Shown: positions 1-5,994 of the stretch, in pieces
Numbering within the stretch: position 1 is the stretch's first letter
Layout: every line of letters begins with the position of its first letter
Origin: an uncultured bacterium
GTDB lineage: Bacteria; Bacillota_A; Clostridia; Oscillospirales; Oscillospiraceae
DNA length: 10,324 bases
Direction: 5' to 3'
Assembly (NCBI GenBank): GCA_905214605.1
Contig: CAJMMY010000023.1
Coordinates: 1 to 10,324 of the forward strand
Made by a program: the position numbers and the translations under genes
Notes under the pieces: generated by a model
What the model saw: the letters and a program-made list of their open reading frames with translations, nothing else
What the model was told of the DNA's origin: nothing
Database searches by the model: none

Positions 1-737
1 ACGTACGCTCGACCGTCGCCACCTATTGCGGCGTTCTCGACGACCTGCGCCGCGCGTTCGCTCGCACCGACGAGGCAAAAGCCGTGGGCTTGAAGGCGGG
101 CGCGTTCTCCTACAACACCGGCAAGCTGCGCTGCCCCACCTGCGACGGCACCGGAGTCATCAGTCTGGACGTGCAATTCCTGCCGGACGTGGAAATTCCC
201 TGCCCCGATTGCGGCGGCAGCCGATACGGAAAACAGACTTGGAACATCTGCCGCACCAACCATGCCGGCGCAAGTCATTCCCTGCCGGAGCTGATGGATA
301 TGGACGTGAACACGGCGCTGACCGCCTGCGCCGATTTGAAATTGGTTTCCCAGAGGCTGCAAGTGCTGCAAAATCTGGGGTTGGGATATCTCACCTTGGG
401 AGAGGAAACCCCAAGCCTTTCCGGCGGTGAGGCGCAGCGGCTGAAACTGGCCTCCGAAATGGGCCGGGCGCAGCAGGACACGGTATTTGTCTTTGACGAG
501 CCGACCATCGGTCTGCACCCCTTGGATATTCAAACCCTGCTGGGTGTATTTCAGACTTTGATTGACGCCGGCGCCACGGTAGTGGTCATTGAGCATGATT
601 TGGACGTGATTCGAAATGCGGATTACATCATTGACATGGGTCCCGGCGGCGGTGATGCCGGGGGACGTATCGTTGCCGCAGGCACCCCGGAAGACATTCG
701 GAACACACCGGAGAGTATCACCGGCAGATTCATTTGA
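1..737 (+). CDS. uvrA: UvrA-type excinuclease ABC ATPase, C-terminal part (5' end outside window)
   Basis: The open frame enters from the left edge (first full codon at base 3) and gives about 244 residues, so most of the protein is missing. Numbered from base 3, the fragment shows two CxxC pairs (C44/C47 and C67/C70) around an FLPDV segment, which is the C-terminal UvrA zinc finger. It then has the ABC signature LSGGEAQR (139-146), a Walker B ending in DEP (about 161-167) and the switch histidine in VIEHD (H198). The tail (MGPGGG...GTPEDI...ITGRF) also fits UvrA. UvrA family proteins are cytoplasmic ATPases that bind damaged DNA and, in the canonical case, load UvrB. The motif wording (TIGLHPLDIQTLLGVFQ) resembles the shorter paralogous UvrA class linked to drug resistance more than housekeeping UvrA. 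This is an inference, because the UvrB-binding region is off-window. A GTG at base 84 could be mistaken for a start, but zinc-finger-flanking coding sequence continues upstream of it. Confidence 0.9.
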   Translation, partial: VRSTVATYCGVLDDLRRAFARTDEAKAVGLKAGAFSYNTGKLRCPTCDGTGVISLDVQFLPDVEIPCPDCGGSRYGKQTWNICRTNHAGASHSLPELMDMDVNTALTACADLKLVSQRLQVLQNLGLGYLTLGEETPSLSGGEAQRLKLASEMGRAQQDTVFVFDEPTIGLHPLDIQTLLGVFQTLIDAGATVVVIEHDLDVIRNADYIIDMGPGGGDAGGRIVAAGTPEDIRNTPESITGRFI

Positions 738-742
738 AATAG

Positions 743-782
743 AAAAAGCTGCATCAGTTGTGATGCAGCTTTCCCTATTTTA
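743..782. terminator. Intrinsic terminator shared by convergent uvrA and dctP
   Basis: A perfect 12-bp stem (745-756 with 761-772) closes a GTTG loop. It is followed on the plus strand by a T-rich run and on the minus strand by TTTTTCT, so it can act in both directions. It lies between the uvrA stop (737) and the dctP stop (809), which fits a bidirectional terminator for the two convergent genes. Confidence 0.85.
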
Positions 783-808
783 TTGGAAGATGAAACAAGC
801 AAATTGAA

Positions 809-1879
809 TTACAGGTCGACTTTTACGCCGAATGCAGCCAGGAATGCGGTCACTTCGTCCTTGCTCATGCCGTTTTTAACCAGCTGCTGTGCGTAGCTGT
901 CGTAAACCGGGTCGGACAGCTCTTTAAATGCTGCCATTTCGTCCTCGGTCAGGTAGTGAACCTCCATGATACCGTTATCCTGCCAGTTTTTCAGCGTTTT
1001 CTCGTCATAATCCTTGTTCAGATCACGCTGATACTGTGCTGCCTGCTTACCCGCATCGTCCACAATGGACTGCAGCTCGGGGCTCATGGAATCGTACAGA
1101 TCTTTATTCATTACCAGGAAGGTGCAGTCATAAGAGCCGGTCCAGTAGGTGATGTATTTCTGCACTTCTGCAACGCCGCCTGCGTCAATGGCAGGAACGG
1201 GGTTTTCCTGACCGTCATAGGTGCCGGTCTGCAAACCGGTATACACTTCGGACCAGTTTGCGGTGGTGTAGTCAGCGCCCCATGCGCCGTATGCCTCCAT
1301 CAAAACGGAGGAACCTGCCACGCGGATTTTCAGACCCTGCATATCTGCGGGGGTTGCAATTTCCCGCTTGCTGTTGGTCACATGACGGAAACCGTTCTCG
1401 CCGATGCCCATAACATGCAGACCCATAGTCTCCAGCACATCGCTCAGCGCTGCGCCGCCCTCGCCGTCCAAAACGGCATAAGCGTCCTCATTGGTGGAAA
1501 ACAGGAACGGCAGAGAAACCGCGCTAAATCGGTCATCAAAGGTTGCGTAAATCAGATTGGAGTGCATATCCACATCGGTGGTGCCGTCAATGACGCCCTG
1601 AATGCCTTCCACCTGATTGCCGCCGTACAGCTGGTCGTTGCTGTAGATTTCCACGGTCACAGCGCCGTCTGTAGCCTCGCTGACCAGCTCGCCGAATTTT
1701 TGACCGGCAGCCACCCAAGTGGTCTTTTCCGCACCGGAGCAGCCGAATTTCAGAACCATCGGCTGAAATGCGCTGTCATCGGTTTTGTCCGTATTCGCGT
1801 CTGCATTGGTATTCCCGCCGCATGCAGTCAGAGACAGAGCCATTGCCCCGCTCAGCAGCAGTGCCGTCCATTTTTTCAT
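809..1879 (-). CDS. dctP: TRAP transporter substrate-binding lipoprotein, DctP family
   Basis: This 356-residue protein is the extracytoplasmic solute receptor of a tripartite ATP-independent periplasmic (TRAP) transporter, which captures an organic acid and hands it to the DctQM membrane complex. The N-terminus is a lipoprotein signal: KK, a hydrophobic stretch, then the lipobox LTAC with lipidated C20, followed by a Gly/Asn/Asp-rich linker. That suits a monoderm cell where the receptor must be membrane-tethered. Family landmarks are GFRHVTNSKR (163-172), the GLKIRV segment with R186 (the conserved arginine that usually salt-bridges the ligand carboxylate), EVYTGLQTGTYDGQENP (211-227) and a helical C-terminus. 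Length is normal. The ATG at 1879 has AGGAGG 8 nt upstream. No dctQ or dctM is adjacent: the neighbours are convergent uvrA and a divergent transglutaminase-like gene, so this is an orphan receptor within the window. The ligand cannot be read from the sequence. Confidence 0.95.
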   Translation of the reverse strand: MKKWTALLLSGAMALSLTACGGNTNADANTDKTDDSAFQPMVLKFGCSGAEKTTWVAAGQKFGELVSEATDGAVTVEIYSNDQLYGGNQVEGIQGVIDGTTDVDMHSNLIYATFDDRFSAVSLPFLFSTNEDAYAVLDGEGGAALSDVLETMGLHVMGIGENGFRHVTNSKREIATPADMQGLKIRVAGSSVLMEAYGAWGADYTTANWSEVYTGLQTGTYDGQENPVPAIDAGGVAEVQKYITYWTGSYDCTFLVMNKDLYDSMSPELQSIVDDAGKQAAQYQRDLNKDYDEKTLKNWQDNGIMEVHYLTEDEMAAFKELSDPVYDSYAQQLVKNGMSKDEVTAFLAAFGVKVDL

Positions 1880-1972
1880 AGGGTGTTCCTCCTTTTCTCT
1901 TGCCCGGTCCGTTTCTCACATCGAATCGAGTCCACGGCCGCTCTCTCAACTTCAGCCGTTTAAATTGGTGCC

Positions 1973-2001
1973 ATTATAAAGTGTTTCCCCTACCATTTCA
2001 A
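1973..2001 (-). promoter_or_regulatory. Sigma-A-type promoter of dctP
   Basis: Read on the minus strand, TTGAAA (2001-1996) is followed after exactly 17 nt by a perfect TATAAT (1978-1973). Transcription would start near 1966, giving a leader of about 85 nt before the AGGAGG ribosome binding site and the dctP start codon. Confidence 0.8.
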
Positions 2002-2176
2002 GAGGTTTTTCACGTTTCCCGCAACTTTTCACATTTTGACAATTTTTTTACCTCATTCCCAAGTCCGTGCCATGAAAATTGACAAAAAATTACCTGAATT
2101 CAATACACCCCCGGATTGAACAGTTTCCATGGAATCCCCCCGCTCCGAAACGGGAATCTTTGGCGAGATTCTCCTC

Positions 2177-2205
2177 TGGAAATCCGCAAAAAACCATGGT
2201 ATGAT
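2177..2205 (+). promoter_or_regulatory. Candidate extended -10 promoter of the transglutaminase-like gene
   Basis: TGGAAA (2177-2182) is separated by 17 nt from TATGAT (2200-2205), which carries the TG of an extended -10 (TGGTATGAT). The start point would be near 2212, leaving only a short leader before the ribosome binding site at 2216, so the call is tentative. The alternative is TTGACA at 2079-2084, but the bases 16-18 nt downstream match a -10 box poorly. Confidence 0.4.
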
Positions 2206-2215
2206 ACCAACTGGA

Positions 2216-2235
2216 AAGGCGGTGATGCCCCTTTG
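2216..2235 (+). promoter_or_regulatory. Ribosome binding site that fixes a TTG start
   Basis: AAGGCGGTGA (2216-2225) matches the long anti-16S complement AAGGAGGTGA at 9 of 10 positions and lies 7 nt before TTG at 2233. This argues that translation starts at 2233 rather than at the in-frame ATG at 2116. The extra 39 residues from 2116 would be charged, non-conserved-looking sequence overlying the promoter region. Confidence 0.75.
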
Positions 2236-3429
2236 AAAAAACAAGTCAGACCTTGGCTGCTTGGCTTGCTGATTTTTTTCACCCTATCGGTAGGACTGTT
2301 TGTTTACCGGAATCGGGAAATGATTCTGGACGAATGGAACACCGGTCGGGATATTGATATTTACGAAAAATTAGAGGACGGACTTACCTCGCAGGAAGAT
2401 AAAATTTTCGTGCAGCGGTACCATCTCACGGAATCGGAGCTGAACGCCGTCTGGAATGATTTGCTCTGCTCTCACCCGGAAATTTTTTACGTTTCCGATA
2501 CCTATCAATATGTAACCGTGGGTATGCACGTGCAGTACGTGCTGCCCTCCTATGAATACACCGGGAAGGAACTGAAACAGGCGAAAAAGCTCTACAAAAA
2601 AGAGATCAAAGCCATTACCAATCAAGTGGACTCAGATTGGACGGATTTGGAAAAGGCGCTGTTTCTTCACGATTATCTGGCAATGCACTATGCCTACGAT
2701 GAAACACTGAAACTGTCCAATGCCTACGAAATGCTGACGGAGAAATCCGGAGTTTGTCAAGCATATATGCTCACCTATCAGGCGCTGCTCCAACAAGTGG
2801 GCGTGCCCTGCACTTATGTGATCAGCAAGGATATGGAGCACTCGTGGAATCTGGTTCAGATTGACGGAGAATGGTATCACGTGGACCTGACCTATGATGA
2901 TCCCACATTCGACCGATTGGGTAAAGCGGAGCACAACTATTTTCTCGTCAGCGATGAAAAGTTGGCTGCGGACCATTCCGCTTGGACCGCCGCTCACGAA
3001 TGTACCTCTACCAAATATGATTCCGGCGCGGTTTGGGAGAATGTGAAATCCGGGTTTGTGCCCATTGACGGCGCATTTTACTATCTGGACGGCAATCACA
3101 TCTGCCGTTGGAATGACGGAAAAAAAGTGAAAAAGCTCTACTCCATCAACAGTCATTGGTATCTTTCCGGACAAAAGCACGTTTACTGGGACGGCTGTTA
3201 TGCCTCTTTGGATACCGACGGAAAGGTATTGCTGTTTAACACGGCGCGGACTGTACGGCAATGGGACCCTGCCACCGGGAAAGCAAAATCTCTGCAAAAG
3301 TACAAGGGAGACGGAAATCTCTACGGAATGATTTATCAGCCGGAGGAGAAAGACGTACTGTGTCAGGTTTCCGATAGCCCCAATGCCCCCGGTACAAAGG
3401 AGCTTATTGCACTGAACAAGGGGAAATAA
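2233..3429 (+). CDS. Membrane-anchored transglutaminase-like (TGc) domain protein
   Basis: With the TTG start at 2233 the protein has 398 residues. It begins with a basic patch (KKQVR) and one hydrophobic segment (about 7-26), so it is probably an N-terminally anchored extracytoplasmic protein. The centre is a transglutaminase/papain-like core: SGVCQAYM with candidate catalytic C175, EHSWNLVQIDGEWYHVDLTYDDP with H203 and D218, all in the order and spacing of the TGc superfamily. Many bacterial members of this superfamily are thought to be proteases or cross-linking enzymes acting on peptides or cell-wall proteins. The region after about residue 250 contains Tyr/Trp/Asp-rich repeats (YYLDGNHICRWNDG, VYWDGCYASLDTDG) resembling beta-propeller or KWG-like blades. 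The gene stands alone, divergent from dctP and convergent with the permease gene, with its own terminator. The substrate is unknown. Confidence 0.88.
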   Translation: MKKQVRPWLLGLLIFFTLSVGLFVYRNREMILDEWNTGRDIDIYEKLEDGLTSQEDKIFVQRYHLTESELNAVWNDLLCSHPEIFYVSDTYQYVTVGMHVQYVLPSYEYTGKELKQAKKLYKKEIKAITNQVDSDWTDLEKALFLHDYLAMHYAYDETLKLSNAYEMLTEKSGVCQAYMLTYQALLQQVGVPCTYVISKDMEHSWNLVQIDGEWYHVDLTYDDPTFDRLGKAEHNYFLVSDEKLAADHSAWTAAHECTSTKYDSGAVWENVKSGFVPIDGAFYYLDGNHICRWNDGKKVKKLYSINSHWYLSGQKHVYWDGCYASLDTDGKVLLFNTARTVRQWDPATGKAKSLQKYKGDGNLYGMIYQPEEKDVLCQVSDSPNAPGTKELIALNKGK

Positions 3430-3443
3430 AACAAGACAAAACG

Positions 3444-3487
3444 AACAAGGTATGGACTCCAACCGGAATCCATACCTTGTTTTTTTA
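3444..3487. terminator. Strong intrinsic terminator after the transglutaminase-like gene
   Basis: A 13-bp stem (3444-3456 with 3469-3481) extends inward across one C-A mismatch to an AACC loop (3461-3464). It is followed by a run of seven Ts, ideal for the plus strand. The minus-strand side (CTTGTTCGTTTTGTC) is also T-rich, so it may stop transcripts from the convergent permease gene ending at 3523. Confidence 0.92.
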
Positions 3488-3522
3488 CGTTATGACGCTT
3501 AACCGCTTTCCCTTTTGAAGGG

Positions 3523-4824
3523 TTAAACCATGCCAAGCAATGTTGCCAAGCCCATGTACAGGAGGCAGCGCAGCAGAGTCAGTGCCACAGTCAGTGCGAA
3601 GATAACCGGGAAGTACACGTCTTTGAACTTCACGCCGGCCAAGGTGCACTCGGTCTGCAGGAATCCGGCATTGGGCAGAGAATCCAGACCCAGAGATGCC
3701 AGAACGGTCGTTCTGTGGAACACGGCTGCGTTGGTCATTGCAGCAGCCTGCTGCAGCACGGGAGCTGCCAGAACCAGACCTGCGGAGGAAGAACCTGCGA
3801 TACCTGCAATCAGGTTGGTTGCAACGAAGGTAATCATCAGCGGGCTGCCGCTGTAGGACAGAATCTTCTCAACAGCGATTGCGTATCCCGGGCAGTTCTG
3901 CACAACTGCGCCAAAGCCAACGATTGCAGCTGCGTTAATCAGAGTGGTCATGCACATCTGAATGGAATCGGTAACCACCATGCGGTTCTCTTCCCAAGAT
4001 TTGGGCAGATACTTGAACTGCAGAACGATAACTGCCAGAACGCCGCAGAGCAGAGCCACTTCAACGCGAGCCTTGAAAATGTTCAGAACCAGAATGGGAA
4101 CCAGCATGGGAATCACAGACAGTGCCCAGTGAGGACCCTTCTTATCATCGGTGTCGTCGTCAACTTCTTCAATTGCGCCGGAGCCGTATGCGGGCAAGTA
4201 GCCGATGCCTTTGGCTGCCAGTCTCTTCTCATACCATTTGATGTACAGCATACCAACAACCAGGAAGACGATGGACACGAACAGGCCCAAGAATCCGCCG
4301 GCTGCAACAGTGGTGCCGAAATAGCTGGAGCACAGAATGTTGTTCGTAACAGGCACCCAAGGAATTGCCAAACCGAAGTTCAGACCCAGAGAGTAACCGG
4401 CAATCACGAATGCGCGGTTCAGGTTTGCCTTGCGGCACAGTTTCAGTGCGATGGGCAGGCAGATGAACAGAGTGATGAAGCTGGACACGCCGGCTGCGGA
4501 CAGAACGCAGGTGAACAGACAAACGCCCAAGGAGACGTTTTTCGGTCCCACCCAGCCCAGAATGGTACGAGCCAGACTATCAGAACCGCCGGTCACGTCC
4601 AGCAACTTGCCGAACAATGCGCCCAAGGTGAACAGAATCATCCACTGTTTAATGAATCCTACCAAGCCGCCCATGTAAATGTTGAACAGGCCATCGGTCA
4701 AATCCATTTTGTAGATGAGCATCAGAATGACGGAGCAGATGATGCCGCCAAGCAATGTCGGTACGTTTTTGTAGCAGAAAATACCAATTAACAGAACTGC
4801 TGCTACGAGAATTAAAATATCCAT
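3523..4824 (-). CDS. GntP-family (gluconate/organic-acid) permease
   Basis: This 433-residue, very hydrophobic protein has about a dozen predicted membrane segments and a single long acidic/lysine cytoplasmic loop (about 197-232, EEVDDDTDDKK). It looks like a secondary transporter of the GntP group within the ion-transporter superfamily, whose members import gluconate, other sugar acids or hydroxycarboxylates with protons or cations. Supporting features are the glycine-rich LLDVTGGSDSLARTILGWVGPK (about 74-95), the re-entrant-loop-like GIAGSSSAG (341-349) and RTTVLASLGLDSLPNAGF (371-388), which resembles the conserved C-terminal half motif of GntP-like carriers. Length is typical. The ATG at 4824 has GGAGAG 9 nt upstream. 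It lies downstream of the TetR gene on the same strand but has its own promoter, and a palindromic operator lies about 130 bp before the start codon. Substrate is inferred only at class level (small carboxylate). Confidence 0.85.
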   Translation of the reverse strand: MDILILVAAVLLIGIFCYKNVPTLLGGIICSVILMLIYKMDLTDGLFNIYMGGLVGFIKQWMILFTLGALFGKLLDVTGGSDSLARTILGWVGPKNVSLGVCLFTCVLSAAGVSSFITLFICLPIALKLCRKANLNRAFVIAGYSLGLNFGLAIPWVPVTNNILCSSYFGTTVAAGGFLGLFVSIVFLVVGMLYIKWYEKRLAAKGIGYLPAYGSGAIEEVDDDTDDKKGPHWALSVIPMLVPILVLNIFKARVEVALLCGVLAVIVLQFKYLPKSWEENRMVVTDSIQMCMTTLINAAAIVGFGAVVQNCPGYAIAVEKILSYSGSPLMITFVATNLIAGIAGSSSAGLVLAAPVLQQAAAMTNAAVFHRTTVLASLGLDSLPNAGFLQTECTLAGVKFKDVYFPVIFALTVALTLLRCLLYMGLATLLGMV

Positions 4825-4838
4825 AATGTTTTACTCTC

Positions 4839-4852
4839 CATAATATAATGAT
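4839..4852 (-). repeat. 14-nt leader box, copy 1 (permease gene)
   Basis: Read on the minus strand this is ATCATTATATTATG, ending 14 nt before the permease start codon. An identical copy lies at 6778-6791 at exactly the same distance from the DUF169 start codon. It overlaps -10-like AT-rich sequence and directly abuts the ribosome binding site, so it could be a shared transcription or translation signal. Confidence 0.65.
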
Positions 4853-4854
4853 AC

Positions 4855-4882
4855 ATTATACATTTATTGATTCATCTGCCAG
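4855..4882 (-). promoter_or_regulatory. Candidate promoter of the GntP-type permease gene
   Basis: On the minus strand CTGGCA (4882-4877) is followed after 16 nt by a perfect TATAAT (4860-4855), giving a short leader into the ribosome binding site. The -35 match is only 4 of 6. A second possible promoter lies at the operator about 100 bp upstream (CTGCCA, 16 nt, TAGAGT on the minus strand), where the operator would cover the -10. Confidence 0.5.
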
Positions 4883-4955
4883 GCAATAAAGTCATCAATT
4901 CGGATCCTCCGCGTTCCCCAAAACACGGTGTTGTTTGTTCGGATCTTTTTTGACG

Positions 4956-4971
4956 GAAGAGTGTACTCTAT
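4956..4971. promoter_or_regulatory. Palindromic operator, copy 1 (upstream of the permease)
   Basis: GAAGAGTGTACTCTAT on the plus strand matches the 16-bp operator at 5899-5914 at 14 of 16 positions, including the whole centre AGAGTGTACTCTAT. It lies between the TetR stop codon and the permease start. It is probably bound by the neighbouring TetR protein as a dimer. Confidence 0.75.
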
Positions 4972-5021
4972 TGCGTTTCATCTGCTTGGCAGTTGATCTC
5001 ACAAAGAAATTGAACGGTTTC

Positions 5022-5630
5022 TCAGACCGCTTTAATACTATTTAAATACGGAATCATAATCTCTCTGATTCTTTCGTGCATGTCGAACGCTGCATCGCTG
5101 AGGCACCAGTCAAAGGCAACGCCTTTCATAATCGTCACAATTACCTCAGCGTAATGGTCAATTGTGTAATCCGGTTTCAAAAGACCCTGCTGCTCAGCCT
5201 CTGCCAAGCAGGAATCCGGGTAACCCCAGACGTATGCCGGCTCCCGCCGATGCCATCTTCTCGTATCAATCGAGTAGTTTTTCGTATTGTAATAGTTCGA
5301 GCAGAAATCCAGACCAACCTCTACCATGTAATCGCTCCAATAGTAGTAAAATGTCAGGATTCGCTCATCGAACGGTTTTCCCTCTACCGCTGCATCAAAC
5401 TGGTTCTTTTTCCGAAACTCAGCGAACTGCTGGTAATTATAGTATACAAGCAACTCATCTTTCGTTTTGAAATGGTAGAAGAACGTTCCGTTAGAAACAC
5501 CGGCAACCTTACAGATATTGCTGACCGTCAGATAGGCATAGCCTTTCTTCTTTAAGATTGTCGATGCTGCTTTGTAAATCTTTTGCTTTGTTTCTTGTGC
5601 ATGAACCTGCTTAGGTGTTGATAACTCCAC
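5022..5630 (-). CDS. TetR-family transcriptional regulator
   Basis: The protein has 202 residues, the usual TetR length. Its N-terminal DNA-binding domain is clear: ETKQKIYKAASTILKKKGY (13-31) is helix 1, followed by LTVSNICKVAGVSNGTFFYHFKTKDELL (about 34-61), the helix-turn-helix and the YxHFxxKxEL helix that defines the family. The remaining C-terminal part is divergent, as expected for the ligand-binding and dimerisation domain, and rich in Tyr and Trp. Translation starts at GTG 5630 with GAGGAG 5 nt upstream. No ATG lies in the early frame. The gene is divergent from the SDR gene and upstream of the permease gene on the same strand. Matching palindromes occur before all three transcription units, so this protein is very probably the local repressor, released by a substrate or intermediate of the pathway, and it may control its own gene too. 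Confidence 0.93.
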   Translation of the reverse strand: MELSTPKQVHAQETKQKIYKAASTILKKKGYAYLTVSNICKVAGVSNGTFFYHFKTKDELLVYYNYQQFAEFRKKNQFDAAVEGKPFDERILTFYYYWSDYMVEVGLDFCSNYYNTKNYSIDTRRWHRREPAYVWGYPDSCLAEAEQQGLLKPDYTIDHYAEVIVTIMKGVAFDWCLSDAAFDMHERIREIMIPYLNSIKAV

Positions 5631-5670
5631 TCAGTCTCCTCTTCTTCCCTAATATTCTTATCACTCCACA

Positions 5671-5701
5671 ATTATATAGTAGGAATGTTCTCACATCCCA
5701 A
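5671..5701 (-). promoter_or_regulatory. Candidate promoter of the TetR gene
   Basis: On the minus strand a perfect TATAAT (5676-5671) is preceded by TTGGGA (5701-5696) at a long spacing of 19 nt, so the -35 is uncertain. The operator at 5712-5727 lies just upstream of this -35, close enough for autoregulation. Confidence 0.45.
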
Positions 5702-5711
5702 CCGGATAACT

Positions 5712-5727
5712 ATAGAGTATGCTCTAT
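5712..5727. promoter_or_regulatory. Palindromic operator, copy 2 (upstream of the TetR gene)
   Basis: ATAGAGTATGCTCTAT has perfect 6-bp arms (ATAGAG/CTCTAT) around a 4-bp centre and matches the 5899-5914 site at 14 of 16 positions. It sits 82 bp before the TetR start codon, suggesting autoregulation. Confidence 0.8.
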
Positions 5728-5864
5728 GCATGTTCTAATTCCTAACACCATTTTTACCACAGCCATATTCATATGTAAAGCTTTTTTTCGCCCCTCCAAC
5801 GCGAATTTTGTCGATTTGTGAAGTTTGGATAATTTTTTAACGTTAATTTGTTGATTATTGTTTC

Positions 5865-5893
5865 TTGACTTTTTCTTATAGCGGTTGTAGAGT
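5865..5893 (+). promoter_or_regulatory. Promoter of the SDR-DUF169 operon
   Basis: TTGACT (5865-5870) is followed after 17 nt by TAGAGT (5888-5893), a 4-of-6 -10 match. Transcription would begin near 5900, that is, inside the operator at 5899-5914. That is a classic repressor arrangement. Confidence 0.55.
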
Positions 5894-5898
5894 AGCTA

Positions 5899-5914
5899 AT
5901 AGAGTGTACTCTAT
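5899..5914. promoter_or_regulatory. Palindromic operator, copy 3 (at the SDR transcription start)
   Basis: ATAGAGTGTACTCTAT is the best copy of the repeat: arms ATAGAGT/ACTCTAT are perfect inverted repeats around GT. Its place immediately after the predicted -10 would let a bound dimer block initiation of the SDR-DUF169 transcript. Confidence 0.85.
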
Positions 5915-5994
5915 AACGAGTCAGGTCGATCTTCCCCAAAGGTTGACCACAGACAGTACCAAAATGTACCATTGAGAAAGGTAGGAAACACATT

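Larger units (their letters stand above)
1880..2232. other. Divergent intergenic region between dctP and the transglutaminase-like gene
   Basis: These 353 bases hold no supportable gene. They are AT-rich in the middle (about 1965-2110) and contain the dctP promoter on the minus strand, a candidate plus-strand promoter close to 2200, and two further TTGACA boxes (2036-2041 and 2079-2084) without a good -10 partner at 16-18 nt. A weak stem (GAATCT/AGATTC, roughly 2154-2171) sits upstream of the plus-strand gene. No operator repeat shared with other promoters of the window was found. Confidence 0.6.
5631..5994. other. Divergent regulatory region between tetR and SDR genes
   Basis: These 364 bases are AT-rich and contain no credible gene. 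They hold a weak TetR-gene promoter (around 5671-5701), two palindromic operators (5712-5727 and 5899-5914), a separate 10-bp palindrome TTAACGTTAA (5837-5846), the SDR promoter (5865-5893) and a leader of roughly 95 nt. The leader contains a weak 6-bp stem (5924-5929 with 5943-5948). Confidence 0.75.

Noticed and set aside
956..1963. Long plus-strand open frame of 335 codons opposite dctP
   Set aside because: It is antisense to a clear DctP protein, has no family features, is rich in His/Cys/Gln as expected from a mirrored frame, and lacks a ribosome binding site.
2154..2171. Stem-loop GAATCT/AGATTC upstream of the transglutaminase-like gene as a riboswitch or attenuator
   Set aside because: The stem is only 6 bp with no T-run and no alternative pairing visible.
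2116..2232. N-terminal extension of the transglutaminase-like protein from an ATG at 2116
   Set aside because: The TTG at 2233 has a near-perfect ribosome binding site and is followed by a typical basic-hydrophobic anchor; the extension overlies promoter-like sequence.
3715..4791. Plus-strand open frame of 358 codons opposite the permease
   Set aside because: It mirrors a membrane protein gene; its Asn/Gln/His-rich composition is that of the reverse frame of hydrophobic codons, and no start signal is present.
5680..5744. Inverted repeat TAGGAAT/ATTCCTA around the operator at 5712
   Set aside because: The arms are 7 bp, 51 nt apart and not centred on the operator, so chance is likely in this AT-rich spacer.
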